A stretch of DNA of 64,000 nt from Gordonia hankookensis (GTDB lineage Bacteria > Actinomycetota > Actinomycetes > Mycobacteriales > Mycobacteriaceae), in NCBI RefSeq assembly GCF_014673215.1, contig NZ_JACWMS010000006.1, positions 226,505 through 290,504 on the forward strand. Reading direction: 5' to 3'. Every line of letters starts with the position of its first letter. The first letter of the stretch is position 1. Below, one piece after another: positions 24,945 to 33,746 of this stretch. The position numbers were made by a program, and so were the translations under genes. The notes below the pieces were generated by a model. The model searched no databases. It worked only from the letters and a program-made list of their open reading frames with translations, and was not told where the DNA came from.

Positions 24945-26387
24945 ATGGCCGTTGTCGTTCCCATGGATCCGTTTGTGCCCGAGGCGGAGCCCCGGTCGCC
25001 CAACATCTTTGACGTGACTCCGGTCGGCGAGTTGTCGGATGGTCAGTTGCGCGAGCGGGTGGTCGGGTATGCCGGACAGATGGCGGCGCTGACGGCGCGG
25101 TTCATGGGGTTGCTGGTGGAGTTCGACAATCGTCACGCGTGGAGTGGTGAGGGGGTGATGTCGTGTGCGCATTGGCTGTCGTGGCGGACGGGGTTGTCGT
25201 TGCGGACCGCGCAAGACCATCTGCGGATTGCTCACGCGTTGACCGAACTCCCGCTGATCTCACAGTCGTTCGCCGACGGGCGGGTCACGTATTCGAAGGT
25301 GCGGGCACTGACGCGGGTGGCCACCCCGGAGCGTGAGCAGGAATTGCTGAACGTGGCGCTGAGTGCGACCGCGGCACAGGTGGATGCGCTGGTGCGGTCG
25401 ATGCGGCACATCGATCGCGGCGCCGAAGAACAGGAATCCGGTGTGATCGTGTCGTCGGGCCGATGGCGATGGAACGATGATGGCTCGCTGTCGGTGAACC
25501 TGCGGCTCAACCCCCTCGATGGTGCGAGGTTTCTGGCGGGTGCTGTGCGGGCCGAGTACGAGCGGACCCGCACCGAAGACGATCGTGACGTTCCGCGGAA
25601 CGCGCTCGAACGCGACGAGACCGCCACCGCCGACGCCGAGGACCTCGGGCCTGCGGAGGTCAAACGCCGGCAGCGAGATCTGTGGCGCCATGTGCCCGCC
25701 GACATCGCCCCAGCGATGATCGCGATGGCCGACACCCTCCATGGCGTCGTCGACATCCCCGAGATCGCGCCCGGTGCGGAGATCCTCGTGCACACCCGCG
25801 GCCAGGACATCGCCGACGGCGATGGCGACCATGCCGATGATCATCTCGATGACGGGCCCGCGTTGTTCGACGTGGAGGTCGATGAAGCGCGCTGCGGGGC
25901 GGCGGTCCGCGAAGTACACACCACCCGCCGCGGCGCCGTTCTCAACTGGGGTCACAAACGTCGGACGCCGACCGCCGCATTGATCCGGATCGTGACCCAG
26001 CGTGACCGATGCTGCCGGCACCCGGCTTGTGGACGCACCCGCCACCTGCACGTCCATCACGTGCGGTCGTGGGCCGACGGCGGCCCCACCGAACCGGACA
26101 ATCTGATCTTGTTGTGCGGCACCCACCATCGCGCATTACATCGCGGCGAGTTCACCATCACCGCGAAAGGTGGGCAACAGTTCACCTTTCACCGCCAGAG
26201 TGGATCGGTGATCGAACGCGCGCCCACCCTCGTTGCGCCCGCCGGCTGGACCCCCGACTCTCGCATCGCCGTCGGCGCCACCATGCCGGTCGGCGGTGGG
26301 CGCCTCGACGTCGGATACACCACCGAGGTCCTCTACGCGATCGGGGCGCTCAAAGCCATCGAGCGCACCACGCCGATCGCGGCGTGA
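24945..26387 (+). CDS. DUF222/HNH endonuclease domain protein (13E12 repeat family type)
   Basis: A 480-aa protein. DUF222 occupies about residues 20-300 (GELSDGQLRERVVGYAGQ, HWLSWRTGLSLRTAQDHLRIA in part). An HNH nuclease domain follows (about 345-400) with C357/C362, the catalytic-type LHVHHVRSWADGG, PDNLILLC and HHRALH, so metal-binding and catalytic residues look complete. Such proteins are multicopy in mycobacteria and gordoniae (13E12/REP13E12 family in M. tuberculosis) and their role is unproven. The ATG at 24945 has GGGGG upstream. GTTCCGCGGAAC palindromes lie just before, inside and four bases after the gene, suggesting a mobile unit or a self-recognition site. Confidence 0.92.
   Translation: MAVVVPMDPFVPEAEPRSPNIFDVTPVGELSDGQLRERVVGYAGQMAALTARFMGLLVEFDNRHAWSGEGVMSCAHWLSWRTGLSLRTAQDHLRIAHALTELPLISQSFADGRVTYSKVRALTRVATPEREQELLNVALSATAAQVDALVRSMRHIDRGAEEQESGVIVSSGRWRWNDDGSLSVNLRLNPLDGARFLAGAVRAEYERTRTEDDRDVPRNALERDETATADAEDLGPAEVKRRQRDLWRHVPADIAPAMIAMADTLHGVVDIPEIAPGAEILVHTRGQDIADGDGDHADDHLDDGPALFDVEVDEARCGAAVREVHTTRRGAVLNWGHKRRTPTAALIRIVTQRDRCCRHPACGRTRHLHVHHVRSWADGGPTEPDNLILLCGTHHRALHRGEFTITAKGGQQFTFHRQSGSVIERAPTLVAPAGWTPDSRIAVGATMPVGGGRLDVGYTTEVLYAIGALKAIERTTPIAA
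25590..25601. repeat. Palindrome GTTCCGCGGAAC, internal copy
   Basis: Perfect copy of the same 12-mer inside the DUF222 coding region, read there in part as Val-Pro-Arg-Asn. It is followed by GCGC rather than GCCG. Confidence 0.65.
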
Positions 26388-26389
26388 GC

Positions 26390-26401
26390 GTTCCGCGGAA
26401 C
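26390..26401. repeat. Palindrome GTTCCGCGGAAC, downstream copy
   Basis: It begins three bases after the HNH gene's stop codon and is followed by GCCG like the upstream copy. It could fold as a hairpin in RNA, so a terminator role is an alternative. Confidence 0.7.
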
Positions 26402-26417
26402 GCCGTGGGAAGTAGTA

Positions 26418-27023
26418 CTAGAGCGTCCGACCGGACGGCCAGCGTTCGGTGATCAGTTCGGTCATCTCGTTCACCCAGGCGTCGTCGAGGGCGGCGTCGC
26501 GGCGGATGAGGATGCGGAAGATCGCGGTACCCGCGACGACCTCGGCGAGCATGGGCAACTGGTCGTCATCGCGGCGCTCCTGGCCGAATCGGGATTCGAA
26601 AGTGGCCAGATTGCCTGCCAGTCGGGTGATCATCATGCTGTGCACCTGGGGATCGGCAACGGTGTCGGCGATCAGGCCGGGCAACGCCATCCGAACTTCC
26701 GGGGTGTCGAACATCTCGCGGACTGTCTCGACCAATGCCCGGATGTCGGTGTGGATGTCGCCGGAACCATCCGACGCGGGGATCTCTTCGGCGGACAGCA
26801 CCGCCTCGTGCACGAGTTGGGCCTTGCCGGCCCATCGCCGGTAGATGGCGGCCGTGGTGGTTCCGGCGCGCGCGGCGATCGCCGACAACGACAACGCGGA
26901 GTATCCGGTCTCGAGGATCAGCTCGCGGGTGGCCGTGATGATCGCGGCATCGATCCGGCCGTCGCGGGGCCGGCCGGGCGACGGTGCAGACCTCTTGCCT
27001 TCGCCGGATCTTTCTGCTGTCAT
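26418..27023 (-). CDS. TetR/AcrR family regulator
   Basis: A 201-aa repressor with an N-terminal HTH (SALSLSAIAARAGTTTAAIYRRW in part, about residues 43-65) preceded by a basic arm (PGRPRDGRIDAAII), and a TetR_C-type ligand domain. The ATG at 27023 is chosen; the GTG six bases earlier is equally possible. A -10-like TATGCT seven bases before the GTG suggests a leaderless transcript. It is divergent from the three-gene operon starting at 27075, with only 51 bp between starts and a GATGCATC palindrome in between. It almost certainly represses that operon. Confidence 0.9.
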   Translation of the reverse strand: MTAERSGEGKRSAPSPGRPRDGRIDAAIITATRELILETGYSALSLSAIAARAGTTTAAIYRRWAGKAQLVHEAVLSAEEIPASDGSGDIHTDIRALVETVREMFDTPEVRMALPGLIADTVADPQVHSMMITRLAGNLATFESRFGQERRDDDQLPMLAEVVAGTAIFRILIRRDAALDDAWVNEMTELITERWPSGRTL

Positions 27024-27040
27024 GACCACAGCATAGTTCC

Positions 27041-27060
27041 AATACAGGATGCATCGTATT
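27041..27060. promoter_or_regulatory. Putative TetR operator for the 27-31.6 kb operon
   Basis: AATAC, then AG, the palindrome GATGCATC, then GTATT. The outer AATAC/GTATT arms form an inverted repeat offset by two bases from the centre. It fills the space between the divergent TetR and operon starts. Confidence 0.55.
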
Positions 27061-27074
27061 TATAGGGAGAGTCA

Positions 27075-28205
27075 GTGCAACTGAGCCCACTCGACGAGTA
27101 CCCGATTCACCAGACACCGGCGCCGATCTCATGGCCGGCCACGTCCGATCGGAATTTCTACGATCGGTCGTACTTCAACGTGCTCGACCGCGACGGCCGG
27201 TTCATGGCGCTGACGGGAATCGGCTACTACCCGCGCCTGGGTGTCAAGGACGCCTACTTCGTCGTCCGGCGTGGCGACACGCAGACCGCGGTACACCTCA
27301 GCGACGCCATCGATGACGACCGTCTGCACCAGAACGTCAACGGCTACCGTCTCGATGTTGTCGAGCCACTGCAGGAGATGCATCTGACCTTGGCGGAGAC
27401 CGAGGGCATCTCGGCGGATCTGACCTGGCGGGGGCTATTCCCGGCCGCTCTGGAGCGCCCGCACGAGATGTTGACCGAGCGACGGGTGACGTTGCAGGCG
27501 TGCCGCTTTGCGCAGGTCGGCACGTGGGAGGGCTGGATCGACGTCGACGGCGAGCGGTTGGCGGTCGACCATGACTCCAGCGTGGCCAGTCGCGACCGGT
27601 CCTGGGGTATCCGACCGATCGGTGAAGCAGAACCATCGGGCCGGCCCGACGCCGCGTTCCGTGGCATGTGGTGGATCTATCTGCCGCTGGCCTTCGGCGA
27701 CTACCAACTGTTCTTGATCCTGCAAGAGGATCCCGATGGCCACCGGAGTCTCTACGACTGCACACGCCGCTGGCGCGACGGCAGAATCGAACAGCTCGAC
27801 GGAGTGCGCGTCACCATCCACTACACGCCCGGAACAAGGATTCCCCATGGTGCCCATGTCGAGTTCATGAACCGTGCGGGGGATCGGCTTCGACTCGACG
27901 TCGAGTCGAAGCTGTTCGCGCCCATCGCATTCGGGTCAGGATACGGCGGTGACTCGTCATGGGCACACGGCACGTGGAAGGAAGGGCCGTTCGCCGAGCG
28001 TGTCAGCTTCGACCTGACGGATCCGGACGTGATGGCGCGAGCGCCGTTCAGCCTCATCGACCACGTGGCCACAGCTGTGTGTATCGAGGCCGACGGTAGT
28101 TCCTGTGAGGGTGCAGGCTTGTTCGAGCACGGTGTCATCGGCCCGCACCATCCGTCGGGATTCTTCGACTGGACAGACGTGGCGGATCAGGGGCAGCGGC
28201 CGTGA
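27075..28205 (+). CDS. CrtC/AttH-like (DUF7064/7065-type) protein
   Basis: A 376-aa soluble protein with no signal peptide. Recurrent short beta-strand motifs (FYDRSYFNVLDRDG, GIGYYPRLGVKDAYFVVR in part, WEGWIDVDGE, SRDRSWGIRPIG, FRGMWWIYLPLAFGDYQLF in part) resemble the two-lobed lipocalin-like fold of hydroxyneurosporene dehydratase/AttH-like proteins and of DUF7064/7065. These bind hydrophobic terpenoid or steroid-like ligands; catalytic activity is known only for CrtC. The GTG start follows AGGGAGAG. Its stop overlaps the LLM gene by four bases. Family placement is by impression, not by search. Confidence 0.7.
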   Translation: MQLSPLDEYPIHQTPAPISWPATSDRNFYDRSYFNVLDRDGRFMALTGIGYYPRLGVKDAYFVVRRGDTQTAVHLSDAIDDDRLHQNVNGYRLDVVEPLQEMHLTLAETEGISADLTWRGLFPAALERPHEMLTERRVTLQACRFAQVGTWEGWIDVDGERLAVDHDSSVASRDRSWGIRPIGEAEPSGRPDAAFRGMWWIYLPLAFGDYQLFLILQEDPDGHRSLYDCTRRWRDGRIEQLDGVRVTIHYTPGTRIPHGAHVEFMNRAGDRLRLDVESKLFAPIAFGSGYGGDSSWAHGTWKEGPFAERVSFDLTDPDVMARAPFSLIDHVATAVCIEADGSSCEGAGLFEHGVIGPHHPSGFFDWTDVADQGQRP

Positions 28206-29179
28206 AGATCATGACAGCGCTGTTCGATCCCACCGATGCAGTCAACCGCGCAGAGGTCCTCAAAGAGGCCGGGGCGTCCGGTGTGTTCACGTTCGAAGGC
28301 CCGCACGACGTCTTCACGCCGCTGGTGTCGGCATCGGCGGTCAAGGGCCTCGACGTGATGTCCAACGTCGCGATCGCATTCCCCCGCAACCCCATCCAGC
28401 TCGCACACCAGGCCAACGACCTGCAGCTGCTGTCCGAGGGGCGTTTCATCCTGGGGCTGGGCACGCAGGTGCGCGCACAGATCGAGAAGCGCTACGGCGT
28501 CGAGTTCGACCACCCGGTCGCCAGGATGAAGGAGATGGTCGGGGCACTGCGTGCGATCTTCGCGACGTGGAACGACGGTGCACGCCTGGACTTCCGAGGC
28601 GAGTACTACCGACACACCCTGATGACGCCGACCTTTGTGCCCGGACCCAACCCCTACGGTCCGCCGCCGATCTATCTCGGTGCGCTGGGCCCGCGGATGA
28701 CCACGGCCACCGCGGAGGTGGCCGACGGTCTGCTGGTGATGCCGTTCGGGACGAAGCGATTCCTGCACGAGGCGACGATGCCGGGAGTCCGTGACGGGCT
28801 CGCTGCCGCCGGTCGGAGCGAGGACGACTTCGAAGTGGTTCCCGAGATCATCGTGTCGGTCGGCGACGACCATGCCTCGACCCGGATGCTGTTGGCGTTC
28901 TACGGCTCCACCCCCGCATACCGGCCGGTGCTCGACGCCCACGGCTGGGGCGACCTGCAGCCGGAACTCAACACGATGTCCAAGCAGGGTCGCTGGCAGG
29001 AGATGGCCACATTGATCGACGACGAGATACTGCACACCATTGCCGCGTGCGGTACCCCGGCGCAGGTGGCCGCGCACATACGTGACCGGGTCGACGGTGT
29101 GTCGGAGCGGATCTGCCTGTACCAGCCGGGCCCGATCGCCGTCGACGCACTCGCCGAGATCGTGGACGCGTTGCGGTGA
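28202..29179 (+). CDS. LLM-class F420-dependent oxidoreductase (TIGR03617-like)
   Basis: A 325-aa luciferase-like TIM barrel. The strands and motifs GVFTFEGPHDVFTPL, SNVAIAFPRNPIQLAHQANDL in part, LSEGRFILGLGTQ and PPIYLGALGPRM are typical of the actinobacterial F420-dependent group. These enzymes use reduced F420 (or FMNH2 in monooxygenases) to reduce or oxidise hydrophobic substrates. It overlaps both neighbours by four bases (ATGA and GTGA), so all three genes are translationally coupled. The cofactor is inferred from the family. Confidence 0.88.
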   Translation: MKIMTALFDPTDAVNRAEVLKEAGASGVFTFEGPHDVFTPLVSASAVKGLDVMSNVAIAFPRNPIQLAHQANDLQLLSEGRFILGLGTQVRAQIEKRYGVEFDHPVARMKEMVGALRAIFATWNDGARLDFRGEYYRHTLMTPTFVPGPNPYGPPPIYLGALGPRMTTATAEVADGLLVMPFGTKRFLHEATMPGVRDGLAAAGRSEDDFEVVPEIIVSVGDDHASTRMLLAFYGSTPAYRPVLDAHGWGDLQPELNTMSKQGRWQEMATLIDDEILHTIAACGTPAQVAAHIRDRVDGVSERICLYQPGPIAVDALAEIVDALR

Positions 29180-31572
29180 TCGACATGGCGCCGACAACGA
29201 TCGACATCGACGACATCACCGACGACCGCTTCGGCGGCAAGGCAGCCGGACTCGCGGAACTGCGGCGTATCGGGCTGTCGGTGCCCGGCGGATTCGTCAT
29301 CGCCGACGCTTCCGCACCGGGCTCCCTCGACGAGGTGACCGAACGCTTCGCCCGGATGTCGGCAGCCGGAACGGCTCCCGTCGCAGTCCGGTCCTCGGCG
29401 GTCGGGGAGGACGGTGACGACCAGTCCTTCGCCGGGCAGTACGACACGGTGCTGGGCGTCGAGTCCGTCGACGACTTCGCCGTGGCGGTGCGCACGTGTG
29501 CCGCCTCCGTGCATTCCCGACGGGCCTCGTCCTACCGCGGACAGCCTGGCGCCACCATGCATCTGGTGGTCCAGCAGATGGTCGACGCTCGCGCTGCCGG
29601 GGTGGTGTTCACCGCGGACCCGACGACCGGCCGGCGCGATCTCATGGTGATCGACGCCGTCGCAGGCCTCGGCGAAGCGCTCGTCGACGGTACGGCCTCG
29701 CCCGACCACATCGTCCTGGACGCAGCCGGCGCACCGGTCATCAGCGAGACGGGTACATTGCCGGTCGTGTCCCCGGACGAGATCGCGGAGATCCGTGCCG
29801 ATTCCCTACGCGCTGCTCAGCATTGGGGCAGGCCGATGGATCTCGAATGGGCGATCGACCGATCCGGGAAGCTGTGGTGGCTGCAGGCGCGGCCGATCAC
29901 CACTCTGGCCGCCGATCTCAACGAGATGGACTCGCCGCTTGCAGGTGCCGATCACGTGTACACGCGCTGCAACATCGGCGAGATGATGCCGGGCGCATTC
30001 TGTCCGCTGACCGCGTCGGTGTCCGGCTACGCCATCGACTACGCGATGCAGGCCATCCAAGTGGTCGCGCGGGCACAGGAGAGCTACGAGCGGCCGTGGC
30101 TCCAGGTCGGTTACTTCTACGGGCACATGTTCCTCAACCTGACCGAGGGTACGGCGCTGAGTTCCGGTATCTTGGGCAACTCCCTGGAACAGTTCTCCAC
30201 GTCGATCTGCGGCCGGGTGATCGACGAGCTGAAACCCAAGCCGCCGCAACCGATCACCCGCAAGCTCGTCAACACGATCCGGCTCAGCACGCACGCACTG
30301 TCTGCCGGGCCGGCGATCCGCCGCATGGACGAGCAGATCGCCGCTTTCCGCATACCGGCAGGCGACGACCCACGAGTTGTCCTGCAGCAGCTGGAATCCG
30401 GCGTCGAGGAGTACTGCGACATCACCCTGACGCATGTGCGGTCGTCATCCCGCGCAGCGGTCGCGGCGAATGTTCTCGAAAGCGTGCTGATGCGGCAGGC
30501 GATCAAGGACGGACGTGGCGAAGACGATGGCCGGGCCGAGGCGAGTCGGCTCATGGCCGGTGCCACCGACGTCGAGAGCGCGCTCATGCTCTCCGAACTC
30601 GACGCGGTGGTGCACACTATCGCCGCCGATGCCGCGGCCACCGAGAAGTTCCTGTCGGCCTCACCTGAGGACGCGGTCACCGAGTTGCGCGCCGCTGATG
30701 GCGCGGGCGGTATCGCGTTGCGGCAGTTCTTGGGTCGTCACGGACATCGCGGCTACCGCGAGCTGTGCATGCGTGACCCCTCCTGGGCCGAAGACCCTGG
30801 CGGTCTGGGTGCGATGATGCAGGTCATGGTGCGGTCAGCACTCGATCCGGTCGACACTGCGCGCAGCAGCGCCGAGCAGGCGGTACCCCGGTCATCGACT
30901 GTCCGACTTCTCGCCCGGTGGGCGCAGAGTGGCGCTCGAGGGCGTGAGCACACGAAATCGAAGATGGCGCTGATGGCACATCGCCTCAAGCTGGGTTACC
31001 GCCACCTGGGTGAGGTGCTGGCCGGGTCGGGACGGCTGCCCGACGCCGATCTGGTCTTCTTCTTCGACCGTACGGAACTGCACCGCGTGGTCGGTGGCGA
31101 CGATGTCGTCGGGCTCGTGCGGGACGCTGTGAAACGTCGAGAGGCGCTGGCATTCCAGGACTCCCTCGAGTTCGACGACGTCTCGGTTGGGCGGCCGTCC
31201 CCGCTCGTCACACCGCCACAGCGAGGTGACACCGGGGATGCGATCGTCGGTCGGGCCGCCGGCCGGGGAACGGTTGAGGGAGTGGTGCGCGTCGCGAAGT
31301 CGATTGTCGATGCGCGTGAGCTGCAGAGCGGCGAGATCCTGGTCGCCCCGATCACCGACGTGGGGTGGACGCCGTACTTCACCGTGATCGCCGCGCTGGT
31401 CACCGATATCGGCAGTTCGGTGTCACACGGCGCTGTGGTGGCGCGCGAGTACGGGTTGCCCTGCGTCGTCAATACTCTGGTGGCCACTCAAGTGCTCGAG
31501 ACCGGCGATCGGGTGCGGGTGGATGGGGATCGGGGTGTGGTCACGCGGCTGGGCGGGAACACGTCACCGTGA
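29176..31572 (+). CDS. PEP-synthase-like phosphotransferase (rifampin phosphotransferase-like)
   Basis: A 798-aa enzyme with the order seen in rifampin phosphotransferase: N-terminal ATP-binding domain (GGKAAGLAEL with K22, VRSSAVGEDG around 71-80, VVFTADPTTGRRD), a long central helical substrate domain, and a C-terminal phosphohistidine swivel domain with SSVSHGAVVAREYG (His751) and VLETGDRVRVDGDRGVV in part. RPH moves the ATP beta-phosphate through His to a hydroxyl of rifampin. In an operon with an LLM oxidoreductase and a CrtC-like protein, a phosphorylated terpenoid or aromatic alcohol is as likely as an antibiotic. The GTG start overlaps the previous stop. The length is slightly below the ~860 aa of known RPH. 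Confidence 0.85.
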   Translation: MIDMAPTTIDIDDITDDRFGGKAAGLAELRRIGLSVPGGFVIADASAPGSLDEVTERFARMSAAGTAPVAVRSSAVGEDGDDQSFAGQYDTVLGVESVDDFAVAVRTCAASVHSRRASSYRGQPGATMHLVVQQMVDARAAGVVFTADPTTGRRDLMVIDAVAGLGEALVDGTASPDHIVLDAAGAPVISETGTLPVVSPDEIAEIRADSLRAAQHWGRPMDLEWAIDRSGKLWWLQARPITTLAADLNEMDSPLAGADHVYTRCNIGEMMPGAFCPLTASVSGYAIDYAMQAIQVVARAQESYERPWLQVGYFYGHMFLNLTEGTALSSGILGNSLEQFSTSICGRVIDELKPKPPQPITRKLVNTIRLSTHALSAGPAIRRMDEQIAAFRIPAGDDPRVVLQQLESGVEEYCDITLTHVRSSSRAAVAANVLESVLMRQAIKDGRGEDDGRAEASRLMAGATDVESALMLSELDAVVHTIAADAAATEKFLSASPEDAVTELRAADGAGGIALRQFLGRHGHRGYRELCMRDPSWAEDPGGLGAMMQVMVRSALDPVDTARSSAEQAVPRSSTVRLLARWAQSGARGREHTKSKMALMAHRLKLGYRHLGEVLAGSGRLPDADLVFFFDRTELHRVVGGDDVVGLVRDAVKRREALAFQDSLEFDDVSVGRPSPLVTPPQRGDTGDAIVGRAAGRGTVEGVVRVAKSIVDARELQSGEILVAPITDVGWTPYFTVIAALVTDIGSSVSHGAVVAREYGLPCVVNTLVATQVLETGDRVRVDGDRGVVTRLGGNTSP

Positions 31573-32073
31573 CGGTGACGAGCCCGTCGACCGATCCTTG
31601 ACATGGCGGTAGAAGGCCCGCATGTCGGGCCCGATCTCGGCGAGTTCGATGCAGGGAACCCCTGCCTGCCCGGCGTCGAGGTAGGCGAATCGCATCGCGC
31701 CACCCATGTCTCCGCTCTGGATCACCTCGACCCCGGAGCGTGCGGCATCGGATACTGCGTCGTCGAAATTCTGCGGCTCGAAACAGATGTGGTGGATGCC
31801 CGGACCCGCGGTGCGAAGGAACTCGGTGTAGATGCTCTCGCCGCGTCGCGGCTGGATCAACTCGAGCTGCATCTCGCCGATGTAGGACAGTGAGATGTGC
31901 GCGGTGAAGTCGGCAGGTCGGCCGCGAACGGTGCAGTTGTCGCCGAATTCGATGTCGGGCATCCGGGTCCATTCGCCTGCGCCGCACAGCTGCGACAGCA
32001 AGCGCTCGGTTGCCTCGATCTCCTCGACCACCCACGCTGTCTGGGTGATCGGGCCCCATGTCGATGCGGTCAT
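31564..32073 (-). CDS. VOC (glyoxalase-like) family protein
   Basis: A 169-aa vicinal-oxygen-chelate protein. Repeated beta-alpha-beta units are seen in ITQTAWVVEEIEATERLL, LELIQPRRGESIYTEFL, GIHHICFEP and VPCIELAEIGPDM. The metal-ligand pattern is partial (E in QLELIQP, H in GIHHICF, E in CIELAE). Similar proteins are annotated as glyoxalase/bleomycin-resistance or methylmalonyl-CoA epimerase-like. Its stop overlaps the convergent phosphotransferase gene by nine bases. It is divergent from the Gfo/Idh/MocA gene 51 bp away. The substrate is unknown. Confidence 0.85.
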   Translation of the reverse strand: MTASTWGPITQTAWVVEEIEATERLLSQLCGAGEWTRMPDIEFGDNCTVRGRPADFTAHISLSYIGEMQLELIQPRRGESIYTEFLRTAGPGIHHICFEPQNFDDAVSDAARSGVEVIQSGDMGGAMRFAYLDAGQAGVPCIELAEIGPDMRAFYRHVKDRSTGSSPSR

Positions 32074-32124
32074 GCCTCACCGTACCGTTCACGCTTGCCC
32101 ACTTGGGCGGGCAGAATGGTCGTC

Positions 32125-33081
32125 ATGATCCGCATGGCGACCATCGGTACCAGCACGATCACCCGCTCGTTCCTCGATGCCGCCGCCGCCGTGCCGATCG
32201 TCGCCGTGACGACGGCATACTCGCGGGATGCGGGCCGGGCGGCGGACTTCGCCGCCGAGACGGGACTCGAGTCGTCCGCGTCGGATCTCGATGCGCTCCT
32301 GTCGTCGCCTGACATCGATGCCGTGTACATCGCCTCGCCGAACGGTGCTCATGGCGAGCAGGTGCGGGGGGCGATCGATGCGGGCAAACACGTACTCGTG
32401 GAGAAGCCTGCGGTACCGACGAGCGCGGAGTTCGTCGATCTCGCCGGTGCCGCGACATCGGCCGGTGTGATCCTGCTCGAGGCGATGCGCAACTGCTATG
32501 ACCCCGGGATGGCCGACCTCGCCGGACTCCTTCCGCAACTGGGCACCCTGCGACGTGCGTCGTTGGCGTACTGCCAGCGGTCGGCCCGCTACGACAAGGT
32601 GCTCGCGGGGGAGCGGGTCAACATCTTCGACCCGGCGATGGCGGGTGGCGCCCTGCTCGACCTCGGGGTCTACACGGTGGCGGCGATGGTTGCACTGTTC
32701 GGTGAGCCCGAGCGGGTTGTCGCGTGGTCGATCCCGATCCCCGGCGGCGCCGACGGTGCGGGCGCCGCGCTCGCCGTCTACGCGGGCGGATTCGTCGTCG
32801 ATCTGTCGTACTCGAAGATCACCGCGTCGGATCGGGTCAACGAGATCCAGGGTGAACTCGGCACGCTCACCTTCGAGCATGTCGCGCAGCCGACGTCGGC
32901 GCGGGTGAGCCTGCTCGACGGCACCGTGAGTGACCACACCTTCGACGGGCGGTCGAACAACATGGTCCACGAGGTCCGCCGGTTTGCGGACCTCGTGGAC
33001 ACCGCGGGTGACACGTCGGCCGACCATGCGCGGACGCTGGCCACTCTGCGTGTCGTCGAACGGATTCAGTCGGCGGTCTGA
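32125..33081 (+). CDS. Gfo/Idh/MocA family NAD(P)-dependent oxidoreductase
   Basis: A 318-aa dehydrogenase. It has an N-terminal Rossmann domain (MIRMATIGTSTITRSF, VYIASPNGAH), the conserved EKP (93-95) in HVLVEKPAVPT, and the C-terminal alpha/beta domain with GGALLDLGVYT holding the likely catalytic Asp. It acts on sugars or polyols in most family members. The ATG at 32125 gives the usual N-terminus; the ATG at 32116 (adding MVV) sits closer to GGGCGGG and cannot be excluded. It converges on and overlaps the DUF3159 gene by 16 bases. Confidence 0.88.
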   Translation: MIRMATIGTSTITRSFLDAAAAVPIVAVTTAYSRDAGRAADFAAETGLESSASDLDALLSSPDIDAVYIASPNGAHGEQVRGAIDAGKHVLVEKPAVPTSAEFVDLAGAATSAGVILLEAMRNCYDPGMADLAGLLPQLGTLRRASLAYCQRSARYDKVLAGERVNIFDPAMAGGALLDLGVYTVAAMVALFGEPERVVAWSIPIPGGADGAGAALAVYAGGFVVDLSYSKITASDRVNEIQGELGTLTFEHVAQPTSARVSLLDGTVSDHTFDGRSNNMVHEVRRFADLVDTAGDTSADHARTLATLRVVERIQSAV

Positions 33082-33746
33082 GCGGGGCCTGCCGCGTCGC
33101 CCTGACCGTCGTCGTCCTCGGCCAGTCGTCGCGTGGACCGGCGGAACGCCCACACCACCACCACGAGTGCCAGTGCCAACAGCGGGAATCCCATGCCGAT
33201 TCGCGATACCCCGAGCCAGCCGGTCGCGTCCGCGTCGTAGAGCTGGTCCTGCACGATGAACCGGGCGGTGAACAGCACGGTCAGCGTCAGCGTCGCGATG
33301 TCGTGGGCGCGGCGCACCGGACGATCCTGATGCCACCGATGCCTGTTGCCGTGCATGGCATTCCACAGGAGTCCGGTCACGGGCCGTCGGGCGATCAGGG
33401 AGGCGCCGGTGATGACGGCTCCGGCGAGACTCGCCCAGATGCCGATGAGGAAGTAGCCGTCGGCCGACCCTGTCGCGCCGGCCACGGCGCCCGCGGCGAC
33501 CACTCCGAACACGCCACCGAGTGCGGCCATCAGCTGTTCGCCACGGACCACGCGCAGCACTGCGATCGCGATGGCGACGGCGATGGCCACACCGATCGTG
33601 ATCGGCAGCGGCGCAATACTGTTGGCGATGACGAAAACAACGACGGGGATGGCCGTGTAGATCATCCCGGAGGTGCCGCCGAGTTGGTCGAGGAGCAGTT
33701 GGCCGGTGTCCGGCTTGTTGTCGTCGCGTCGTTTCTGATCGATCAT
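33066..33746 (-). CDS. DUF3159 family membrane protein
   Basis: A 226-aa membrane protein with five or six helices, matching the actinobacterial DUF3159 pattern: short cytoplasmic N-terminus with LLDQLGGTSGMIYTAIPV, a central GSADGYFLIGIW, RRPVTGLLWNAMHG, and a charged C-terminal tail (RRLAEDDDGQ). Function is not known. Its start overlaps the stop of the S9 peptidase by four bases, so it is the second gene of that transcript and would come under the same promoter box at 35693-35713. Confidence 0.88.
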   Translation of the reverse strand: MIDQKRRDDNKPDTGQLLLDQLGGTSGMIYTAIPVVVFVIANSIAPLPITIGVAIAVAIAIAVLRVVRGEQLMAALGGVFGVVAAGAVAGATGSADGYFLIGIWASLAGAVITGASLIARRPVTGLLWNAMHGNRHRWHQDRPVRRAHDIATLTLTVLFTARFIVQDQLYDADATGWLGVSRIGMGFPLLALALVVVVWAFRRSTRRLAEDDDGQGDAAGPAQTAD

